DNA of 64,000 nt from Flavobacterium johnsoniae. GTDB lineage: Bacteria; Bacteroidota; Bacteroidia; Flavobacteriales; Flavobacteriaceae. How positions within the stretch are numbered: the first letter of the stretch is position 1; each line of letters begins with the position of its first letter. The stretch covers positions 558,001 to 622,000 of the forward strand of contig NZ_MLFK01000002.1 in the NCBI RefSeq assembly GCF_001879205.1, given 5' to 3'. The translations under genes were made by a program, and so were the position numbers. The notes under the pieces were generated by a model. The model saw nothing but the letters and a program-made list of their open reading frames with translations. It did not search any database and had not been told where the DNA came from. This document shows, in pieces, positions 17,620 to 23,374 of this stretch.

Positions 17620-18702
17620 TTATTGAAACAAAGATGTAATCTCTTTAAAATCTTTAGAATCGGGTGAAAATGATCCGTAAATCGTGTTGAAGTCTGTTGT
17701 CAGGCTTTCAAATTCATAATCCTTTTCTAGCTGGTCCATGCAGGTTACCACCAGGTTTCTTTTTGCCATTGGGCTATATGCAGCATCTAATTTTAAAGCG
17801 TAGTTCAACAAGTCGTAATCAAGATTGCCAAATCTTAAATGTTTTTGATATTCGTTGAAAACACAGGTTTCTTCTTCGTTGTTTTTTAATTGTATTTCTC
17901 CTTCGCCAGGCATCCAACCGTGACCGTGTCTGGTAACATAACTTCTGGTTACGTAATAAATGTTTACTTCCTCAATATTTAGTTTATTACAGATTTCAAT
18001 CGCATTTTTTGAAGTCGTATTGGCATACGTAACATTCGGAAAAACACCATGATCCATATCAAGGAGAATTCCCTGACTTCCTTCAAAAATTAAACTGTTA
18101 TAATTTGAAAGAAAACTGTAATCGACTATATTCCATTTGATTTTATCAATTGCTTCCAGATAAGCCTGAACTTCCTCGTCGATATTGGGCTCATTTAAAA
18201 AACCGTAGTAATACGCGATTTGGTTCAATTTTTCTAAAAGCATTTCGCTGGGTGCAATCAAATCAATCGCAAACAATTTGTACGGACCTTCATTTCTTTT
18301 CATCGTTGATCCAATACCTTTTCCGCAGGTTCCGTGGTCAATGTTTCTTACGTTTCCTCTATTATGCCAAACATCAAAAGGAGTCGTAACTTTTGCTAAC
18401 GGATGGATAAACAAATCCAAATTGGCATTTTTTTCTTTTAATTCTTCTCTTTCGTTGTATAAAAAAAGTGGATGAATCGTACAGTGTTCACTGTAATAAG
18501 ACGGAAGACCACGAAGTGCGCCGCTCGCAAAACTTGAATGCACGTGTTTTTTAGCGCCAATCATAACCGTGTGCGCCGCCTGCTGCCCGCCTGAAAACCG
18601 AATAACTATAGATTCAGGATTTTGTTTTGCCAGAAAATCTGTTGTTATTCCTTTTCCTTCATCGCCAAATCCTAAACCTATAACTATTTTTGCTGTTTTC
18701 AT
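17620..18702 (-). CDS. adenylosuccinate synthetase paralogue with altered nucleotide loop
   Basis: ATG 18702 is preferred to 18726, which lies inside a dispersed repeat; this gives 360 residues against about 430 for housekeeping PurA. Retained: G-F-G-D14-E-G-K-G with the catalytic Asp, H44, the G-T-C-G-K-G-I-G-S segment near 122, F-E-G-S-Q-G-x-L-L-D-M-D-H-G near 205, T-R-H-G-H-G near 255 and the guanine-specificity segment V-T-C-M-D-Q near 326. Changed: the IMP-contacting N-A-G-H loop reads Q41-A-A-H. Asp14 argues against a phage PurZ, in which that residue is Ser. GTP-driven condensation of aspartate with a modified purine nucleotide is the family expectation; the true acceptor is unknown. 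The name purA is withheld. Confidence 0.82.
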   Translation of the reverse strand: MKTAKIVIGLGFGDEGKGITTDFLAKQNPESIVIRFSGGQQAAHTVMIGAKKHVHSSFASGALRGLPSYYSEHCTIHPLFLYNEREELKEKNANLDLFIHPLAKVTTPFDVWHNRGNVRNIDHGTCGKGIGSTMKRNEGPYKLFAIDLIAPSEMLLEKLNQIAYYYGFLNEPNIDEEVQAYLEAIDKIKWNIVDYSFLSNYNSLIFEGSQGILLDMDHGVFPNVTYANTTSKNAIEICNKLNIEEVNIYYVTRSYVTRHGHGWMPGEGEIQLKNNEEETCVFNEYQKHLRFGNLDYDLLNYALKLDAAYSPMAKRNLVVTCMDQLEKDYEFESLTTDFNTIYGSFSPDSKDFKEITSLFQ

Positions 18703-18716
18703 TTTGTAAAATATTA

Positions 18717-18860
18717 TTTTAAACACATAGAAACATAGGTTTTGGAAACTTTAAAAAGGCGTTTCACTAGTTTAAACAAACATAGTATCTATGTGTTAGA
18801 AACTAGTTTCTTCTTTTAATCTCTCAAATTCAAAAAATAAAACTATGTTTCTATGTTTAA
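18717..18860. repeat. 140-bp TIR element, full copy A
   Basis: Begins TTTAAACACATAGAAACATAG and ends with the near reverse complement CTATGTTTCTATGTTTAAA. Between them are the core GGCGTTTCACTAGTTTAAAC and an inner CTATGTGTTAGAAACTAGTTTC. It has no ORF. It separates the vWA gene from the PurA-like gene. Related copies lie at 49463, 53383 and 56081. Confidence 0.8.
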
Positions 18861-18863
18861 AAA

Positions 18864-19727
18864 TTAAAGCATTTCTATATTATCTAAACCGCCTGAAACA
18901 GGTGTTGTTCCTAAACCTGAAGCATCACTTTTATGTTTATCGCAGATTATTTTCTTAATTACATTCGGGATTTCTCTGTGATCTTCGATAGACAAACAGT
19001 TTTGTCCTAAAAGTTCTTTCCATTCTACATCAGCATTAATTGCTTGTCCTGAATGCAGCACGCTTATGTGATAAACATCGTATCTCTTTTGGGCTTCAGC
19101 CAATAATTCGAGATGCGTATACGTATTTTGTCCAGAACCCATAATTTCTTTTATTGCCGATGCCGGAAGCGTTTTTAAACCCGGCTCATCGCCCACGGTA
19201 AACAACAATCCTTTTTGGCCTCTTTTTTCGAATGCATCGGTTTTGGTATGGAATGCAGCAAAATACCAGGCTAATAAATAACTTTCACCGGCGTTTCCTC
19301 CGCCTCCGCCTTCAATATAGGTTCTCGTAAGCCACATTTCCAATTCTTCATCTCCAGACTCAAACTGTCCTACCTGCAAAGGATATCGATCGCATTCGTG
19401 GTCGCCGATTCCTAAAAATAAAAGTGCCGGATCCGGAACGCCTCCCTGAATAATTCCTCCCATTAATTTTGGAAGTCCTTCTTTGATCAGTTCGTGTGGT
19501 ATATGTCCCATACTTCCCGTCACGTCCAGTCCTAAAATAATTGGAACTGTGTTTGGATGAACTTCAGAATCTCTGGCTTCCCGAAACGTAATTCCGTTTG
19601 GATTCATAGATTCATGCGCCATTCGTAAAGAATTTTGCGTAAAAATCTCACTCGCAGATTTAGATCCGTAACCTGCTGCTGCTGCTCTGCTCAAACGAGC
19701 GCCTAAGTCATATCTTGTACCTCCCAT
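18864..19727 (-). CDS. von Willebrand factor A-domain protein of the NAD cluster
   Basis: 287 residues, soluble. A basic, Ala/Gly-rich N-terminus (G-G-T-R-Y-D-L-G-A-R near 2-11) precedes a vWA fold. The fold has strand I-I-L-G-L-D68-V-T-G-S72-M, matching the MIDAS D-x-T/S-x-S metal site, then G-I-G-D-H-E near 106 and a Gly-rich loop (E-G-G-G-G-G-N-A-G) near 138. G-D-E-P-G follows near 178. The C-terminal tail is Gly/Ser-rich. The vWA fold usually binds a protein partner through Mg. It starts two bases after the stop of the small helical gene, so the pair is co-expressed and may form a complex. I know of no enzymatic role. Confidence 0.85.
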   Translation of the reverse strand: MGGTRYDLGARLSRAAAAGYGSKSASEIFTQNSLRMAHESMNPNGITFREARDSEVHPNTVPIILGLDVTGSMGHIPHELIKEGLPKLMGGIIQGGVPDPALLFLGIGDHECDRYPLQVGQFESGDEELEMWLTRTYIEGGGGGNAGESYLLAWYFAAFHTKTDAFEKRGQKGLLFTVGDEPGLKTLPASAIKEIMGSGQNTYTHLELLAEAQKRYDVYHISVLHSGQAINADVEWKELLGQNCLSIEDHREIPNVIKKIICDKHKSDASGLGTTPVSGGLDNIEML

Positions 19728-19729
19728 AA

Positions 19730-20062
19730 CTAAAATGTTTTACCAAATAAATACTCAAATCTCTTTTTTGTTACTTCAAACTGGATATTTAAATTCCTGA
19801 TGGTCAGCGAAAGTTCCATATCTTTTTGTACAAAAGCTTCTGGCTGAAAATCGGCAAAGGTTAAACTGTTTTTATCCAGCGGACTAATATCAATAAGTCC
19901 TTCCTGCTCTCTCTCTAATCGTTTTATTTTTAGTTCAATATCTTCAACTCGACGTCTGTATATTAATTCAGAATCTTCGCCGATGGTTTTGGCTCTGTCT
20001 TCTCTTATCTGATCATTGTTTCTTTTTAAAGATTCAATAAATCTTGGTTTTAAATCGCTCAT
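19730..20062 (-). CDS. small helical protein paired with the vWA protein
   Basis: 110 residues, family not recognised. Residues about 8-55 are highly charged and helical (repeated R/K/E with heptad-like I/L positions), consistent with a coiled coil. A short loop P-L-D-K-N-S-L-T-F-A-D-F follows, then a second helix to the end. There is no membrane segment. The stop is two bases before the vWA start, so it is almost certainly a functional partner, perhaps an adaptor. Codon use is like its neighbours. Confidence 0.72.
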   Translation of the reverse strand: MSDLKPRFIESLKRNNDQIREDRAKTIGEDSELIYRRRVEDIELKIKRLEREQEGLIDISPLDKNSLTFADFQPEAFVQKDMELSLTIRNLNIQFEVTKKRFEYLFGKTF

Positions 20063-20232
20063 TTTTTTTTGTTTTTGTTTCAGGTTTTCTCTGTTTCATG
20101 TTTCAGGTTGCATGCTGGAATTGAAACTGAAATCTTAAACTTGAAACGATTAATAGACTTTTTTTGTTTCAGGTTTTTTTGTTTCAGGTTTCAGGTTCTC
20201 TACAGCAACTTGAAACCTGAAACTTGAAACTT
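20063..20232. repeat. GTTTCAGGTTT repeat cluster
   Basis: Four or more direct copies of GTTTCAGGTT, at about 20077, 20099, 20166 and 20181, are followed by inverted copies AACCTGAAAC and ACTTGAAAC at 20212-20230. It fills the gap between the prs-like gene and the small helical gene and can form several alternative hairpins. No ORF. Confidence 0.7.
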
Positions 20233-21066
20233 TTAAACTAACTTATCAAGTCCGATCACCTGAACACTTTCGCCTTCAAAATCTTTAAAAGAATTTGTGG
20301 TAAAAATGGCATCGAAGCAGTTTAGAACTTCAAAACCTTTATTAAAAATTCCGTGGCTTACGGCTAAGTATAATTTTCCGGCATTTTTCTTTTTTAATTC
20401 TTCGGCTAAGCCAACAAAAGTGCCGCCGCCGTCGCAGATATCATCTACAATTAAACAATCCATTCCGTTTAAATCGTCTTCATAAACTTTAAAACCAGAT
20501 AATTTTCCGGTTTTTACATCTCGGCTTTTACTGCATTCTACTACCTCAACACCGCCTAAAAATTCAGAAACTTTGTAGATTTTCTTTAAAGCACCTCCAT
20601 CTGGAGAAATCAATTTTACGTTCTGACCAATTCTATTTAATACTTCTTTGATAAAAGTATAGTTTGGAATAACGGTACTGTTGTTCAATAAAGCAGGTGT
20701 CACTTCAGAATGTGCATCAAAAACAAAAACTTTATTCAACTGAAGTGCGTTTATAATATCAGCATATACTTTTACAGATAAAGGTTCACCCGGAATCATA
20801 ACACGATCTTGTCTTGCAGCCGGGAAATACGGAATAAAAAGATCGATGATTTTCACATCCATTCTGCGTAAAGCATCAACCGTGATACACAATAAACCTA
20901 AATCGTTAAAAGAATTTAGTCGGTGTGTAATGGTTATTTTTCTGTTTACATCAAAATCCGGACTGATTTTAATGTGGGGTTCTCCGCCAGAAAATGTAAA
21001 ACTTTGAAATTTGATTTCTTCCTGATTTTGAAAAGGAGCGAATTTTGGGTCGAGATTTAGTATCAT
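20233..21066 (-). CDS. PRPP synthetase-like enzyme of the NadV-linked short type
   Basis: 277 residues, versus about 315 for housekeeping Prs. Recognisable Prs motifs: F-S-G-G-E near 25 (usually FSDGE), P-Y-F-P-A-A-R-Q-D-R at 79-88 for ATP, D117-A-H119 for metal, S-P-D-G-G at 154-158, and the ribose-5-phosphate loop D208-D-I-C-D-G-G-G-T216 (usually DDIIDTAGT). The catalytic flexible loop is C-S-K180-S-R182. The family moves pyrophosphate from ATP to ribose 5-phosphate; the phage Adps relatives use ADP-ribose instead. The divergence from housekeeping Prs and the link to a NAMPT-type gene mean that either substrate is possible. First gene after the operator-flanked promoter. Confidence 0.85.
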   Translation of the reverse strand: MILNLDPKFAPFQNQEEIKFQSFTFSGGEPHIKISPDFDVNRKITITHRLNSFNDLGLLCITVDALRRMDVKIIDLFIPYFPAARQDRVMIPGEPLSVKVYADIINALQLNKVFVFDAHSEVTPALLNNSTVIPNYTFIKEVLNRIGQNVKLISPDGGALKKIYKVSEFLGGVEVVECSKSRDVKTGKLSGFKVYEDDLNGMDCLIVDDICDGGGTFVGLAEELKKKNAGKLYLAVSHGIFNKGFEVLNCFDAIFTTNSFKDFEGESVQVIGLDKLV

Positions 21067-21076
21067 AGTTTTTTAG

Positions 21077-21097
21077 TTTGCGTTAATTATACGCAAA
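21077..21097. promoter_or_regulatory. probable NrtR operator 1 (proximal)
   Basis: Perfect 7-bp inverted repeat TTTGCGT-N7-ACGCAAA. It overlaps the -7 box of the prs-like promoter by four bases, which is ideal for repression. A second copy lies 31 bases away. That NrtR is the binder is inferred from its position next to nrtR. Confidence 0.75.
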
Positions 21098-21123
21098 TGT
21101 AGAATTAAATTTTTAATAAACAA
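21094..21123 (-). promoter_or_regulatory. promoter of the prs-like gene and downstream NAD cluster
   Basis: On the minus strand TTG (21123-21121), 19 bases, TACATTTG (21101-21094). This is an exact match to the flavobacterial TTG-N19-TAnnTTTG arrangement, 28 bases before the start codon. It is bracketed by two palindromic operators. Confidence 0.75.
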
Positions 21124-21128
21124 TTTAT

Positions 21129-21149
21129 TTTGTGTAAAAATTACGCAAA
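21129..21149. promoter_or_regulatory. probable NrtR operator 2 (distal)
   Basis: TTTGTGT-N7-ACGCAAA, one mismatch from operator 1 with the same spacer length. It lies just upstream of the -33 TTG and overlaps the last codons of nrtR. Confidence 0.65.
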
Positions 21150-21833
21150 CTTTATTTCGAAGTGAAAACCTTTATTGGTTAACTCATTGTATTTTAATTT
21201 ATTAAACTTAAAAAGTTTAGCAGGACGACCCGTTTTAATGGGTGAAAAATTTTCAGTTTGTTCTAAAATACCGTAACTGAGTATTTTTTTTCTAAAATTT
21301 CTGCGGTCAATTTCTTTTTCTAAAATTGTGCAGTACAAGTTTTCGAGATCAGAAAACAAGAATTCTTCGGGAAGTAAATCGAAGCCTATGGGTTCATAAG
21401 TCAGTTTTGCTTTTAATCTGGTAATAGCCTTTTCAAGTATCAAATTATGGTCGAATGCCAAAGCCGGAATTTCATCTATTTTACACCATTGTACTCTTTC
21501 GGCATCAGTATTGGCTTTTATATCTAAATTTGAAGCATCGACCAAAGCATAATAAGCCACCGAAATAACCCGGTTTCTGGAATCTCTGTAAATATCATCA
21601 CCAAAAGTGTACAATTGTTCCATAAAAGTCAGCTGTACGTTTGTTTCTTCATGTAATTCTCGTATTACCGCATCACTCAGCGATTCGTCATTTTTAACCA
21701 AACCGCCAGGCAAAGCCCAATATTTATCTGAAGTACCAAATTGCTGTTCAATTAATAATACATATAAATCATTGTTTTTGTATCCAAAAACAATTGCATC
21801 AACAGCAATTCTTATATTTTGTAAATTTTCCAT
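21141..21833 (-). CDS. nrtR: NrtR-type Nudix transcriptional regulator
   Basis: ATG 21833 is chosen, although the frame opens at 21875. It starts the Nudix fold directly and follows a TATATTTG box by 19 bases. N-terminal Nudix domain at about 8-140 with box G44-x5-E50-x7-R58-E-L-x-E62-E63-x-N65-V. The catalytic R-E/E-E residues are kept, but the usual Gly is Asn65. A C-terminal winged helix at about 150-225 contains R-R-N-F-R-K-K-I-L near 177 and G-R-P-A-K-L-F near 202, the hallmark of NrtR. NrtR proteins repress NAD-synthesis genes and release DNA on binding ADP-ribose or related nucleotides. It presumably controls the promoter at 21094-21123. Confidence 0.92.
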   Translation of the reverse strand: MENLQNIRIAVDAIVFGYKNNDLYVLLIEQQFGTSDKYWALPGGLVKNDESLSDAVIRELHEETNVQLTFMEQLYTFGDDIYRDSRNRVISVAYYALVDASNLDIKANTDAERVQWCKIDEIPALAFDHNLILEKAITRLKAKLTYEPIGFDLLPEEFLFSDLENLYCTILEKEIDRRNFRKKILSYGILEQTENFSPIKTGRPAKLFKFNKLKYNELTNKGFHFEIKFA

Positions 21834-21852
21834 AATCGTAAATCCTATCAAA

Positions 21853-21860
21853 CAAATATA
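21853..21860 (-). promoter_or_regulatory. -7 box (TATATTTG) of nrtR
   Basis: Exact TAnnTTTG on the minus strand, 19 bases upstream of the nrtR start. No TTTGCGT-type operator is seen around it, so autoregulation is not evident. Confidence 0.5.
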
Positions 21861-21866
21861 ACGAAT

Positions 21867-21919
21867 GAGAGTCAATTTTATAATTTAATGCACGCAGTTA
21901 AATTATAAAATTGACTCTC
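21867..21919. repeat. perfect 22-bp inverted repeat with TGCACGCAG loop
   Basis: GAGAGTCAATTTTATAATTTAA is matched exactly by its reverse complement after nine bases. It lies between the PKD lipoprotein stop and the nrtR promoter. It lacks a T-tract on the minus-strand exit side, so it is atypical as a terminator. Confidence 0.85.
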
Positions 21920-21943
21920 AAAAAAATCTTTTTTCCGGTCCTT

Positions 21944-22315
21944 CTAGTTCACCGTAATGTTTTTCTTTGGACTCACGGTGCAGCTTCCTCCCGATTTGGA
22001 AAGCGTGACATCTGCTTTAACTTCAAATGTTCCGGCCGCAGTATATGTATGCTGTACGGCACCTGTTGCCGTACTTACCGTCTGCGCCGGAGTTCCATCG
22101 CCGAAAGTCCATTTTACAGAGGTTACGGTATTGCTGCCACTGTATTGTATTGAGTAATTAATTATTTTAGAATTAGTTTCGTCTGCCGAATGTTTCAGTG
22201 AGGTTAAAATTGAATCTCCAAAACAATCTATTATTGCCTCATCATCATGCTTACTGCAAGAATTAGACATAAAAAGTACCATGGTCAGGATTAAAATTGC
22301 TGTAATCTTCTTCAT
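21944..22315 (-). CDS. PKD-domain lipoprotein
   Basis: ATG 22315 starts a lipoprotein signal (MKKITAILILTMVLFMSNSC, Cys20); the ATG at 22345 would add ten polar residues. The rest is a single PKD-type beta sandwich. V-K-W-T-F-G-D-G-T-P near 68-77 is the PKD signature, and H-T-Y-T-A-A-G-T-F-E-V near 92 the typical second motif. The C-terminus ends in K-N-I-T-V-N. PKD domains mediate protein or glycan contacts on the cell surface. At 123 residues it is probably only a PKD module anchored to a membrane. It stands between nrtR and a lysR gene with no obvious link. Confidence 0.85.
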   Translation of the reverse strand: MKKITAILILTMVLFMSNSCSKHDDEAIIDCFGDSILTSLKHSADETNSKIINYSIQYSGSNTVTSVKWTFGDGTPAQTVSTATGAVQHTYTAAGTFEVKADVTLSKSGGSCTVSPKKNITVN

Positions 22316-22382
22316 AAGTTGGAATTTTAGTGGTTTGTACAACAAATTTATTCTTTAAAAAAATAAACCTTGATGATTTCAA

Positions 22383-23288
22383 TCATAATCTATTACCAAA
22401 AAACAATTTCAATTCTTTAGAAATGATCTCAAAAAAGGAATTAACATTGTTATTTTTAGGAGTTAAAACATACACAAATTCCTCGGGAACATGAAAACTG
22501 TTCCATACCAACTGTAATTTATTTTCTTTAATGTAATTTCGGGCATTACAATTCCAGGTTACCGCCACTCCTTCATTTTTAGACAAAAGTCTAAGCATTT
22601 CAGATTCTGATGGAATAATATAATTAGGAACCATTGATGGTCTTTTTTTATTAAAAGCATGCAGCCAGAATAATTTTATATGCGGAATTCTCGCATCATG
22701 ACTATACCACTTTTGCCCATTCAGCCATTGTTCTATTTCGGTAAAATTATCCGCTTTTAATCTTTGGCGGAATTCTGTTATATCCAGACTTGTAGGCGCA
22801 ACCAATATCAGTTTAATTTTTCCAACAATCTCATAAGTGGTATCAAAAGTGTCAAATCTTTTTGTGGTAATGGCAAAATCAAGTTTTTTAGCATCCACTA
22901 ATTCAAAAAGTTCGTCATTTTCGGCAAAGGTAAAATCGATTAAATCAAACTTAGAAATTAAAAGATTTCCAACGCAGTCAAAAAGATGTTTTGAAATTCC
23001 AACAGAAATTAATCGATTGGCATCTTCTGCTTTTGCTCTAAAACCCGTTTCGACACTTTCCAGTCTGTCGAGCGCGTCTATTATCAAATTATTCAGTAAC
23101 TTAGCGTATTCGGTTGGCTCAACTCCTTTTGATTTTCGGTTAAATAATTTATTTCCTACATGAGCCTCCAGCATAGAAATTTGCTGACTAACGGCAGGCT
23201 GACTCATAAATAATTCCTTTGCAGCTACCGAAAAATTACCGTTTTTATAAACTGCCTTAAAAGTTCTATACCATTCCAGATTTACCAT
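22383..23288 (-). CDS. LysR-family transcriptional regulator
   Basis: Typical LTTR of 301 residues. An N-terminal winged helix-turn-helix (about 3-62) reads W-Y-R-T-F-K-A-V-Y... A-A-K-E-L-F-M-S-Q-P-A-V-S-Q-Q-I-S-M-L-E. A periplasmic-binding-protein-like effector domain follows from about 90. It is divergent from the DJ-1/PfpI gene with an 86-base gap holding both -7 boxes, so it very likely controls that gene and itself. The effector is unknown. Confidence 0.92.
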   Translation of the reverse strand: MVNLEWYRTFKAVYKNGNFSVAAKELFMSQPAVSQQISMLEAHVGNKLFNRKSKGVEPTEYAKLLNNLIIDALDRLESVETGFRAKAEDANRLISVGISKHLFDCVGNLLISKFDLIDFTFAENDELFELVDAKKLDFAITTKRFDTFDTTYEIVGKIKLILVAPTSLDITEFRQRLKADNFTEIEQWLNGQKWYSHDARIPHIKLFWLHAFNKKRPSMVPNYIIPSESEMLRLLSKNEGVAVTWNCNARNYIKENKLQLVWNSFHVPEEFVYVLTPKNNNVNSFFEIISKELKLFFGNRL

Positions 23289-23307
23289 GACATAAATTTA
23301 TTTATAA

Positions 23308-23315
23308 CAAACATA
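23308..23315 (-). promoter_or_regulatory. -7 box (TATGTTTG) of the lysR gene
   Basis: Exact TAnnTTTG on the minus strand, 19 bases before the start, with a TTTG about 16 bases further upstream. Confidence 0.5.
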
Positions 23316-23349
23316 GTTTATTTTATTTTTACAAATATCACTTAAGCAT

Positions 23350-23357
23350 TAAATTTG
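23350..23357 (+). promoter_or_regulatory. -7 box (TAAATTTG) of the DJ-1/PfpI gene
   Basis: Exact TAnnTTTG, 17 bases before the ATG at 23375. No TTG at the usual -33 position, which suits an activator-dependent promoter. Confidence 0.5.
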
Positions 23358-23374
23358 TCTAAAATTTTAAAATT

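Noticed and set aside
17620..18702. Phage-type PurZ (2-aminoadenine synthesis)
   Set aside because: The catalytic Asp of PurA is kept (GDEGKG), whereas PurZ has Ser there; the neighbours are NAD genes and no DatZ, MazZ or DpoZ is seen.
20063..20232. CRISPR-like array
   Set aside because: The repeated unit is only about 11 bases, the spacing is irregular, and no cas gene is near.
13288..21860. Prophage remnant as the origin of the NAD cluster
   Set aside because: No integrase, structural gene, attachment repeats or tRNA junction is visible. The genes have normal Flavobacterium promoters and composition. Transfer is possible but not shown.
21867..21919. Classic Rho-independent terminator for the PKD gene
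   Set aside because: The strong inverted repeat is not followed by a T-tract on the minus strand. Kept as a repeat with unknown role.
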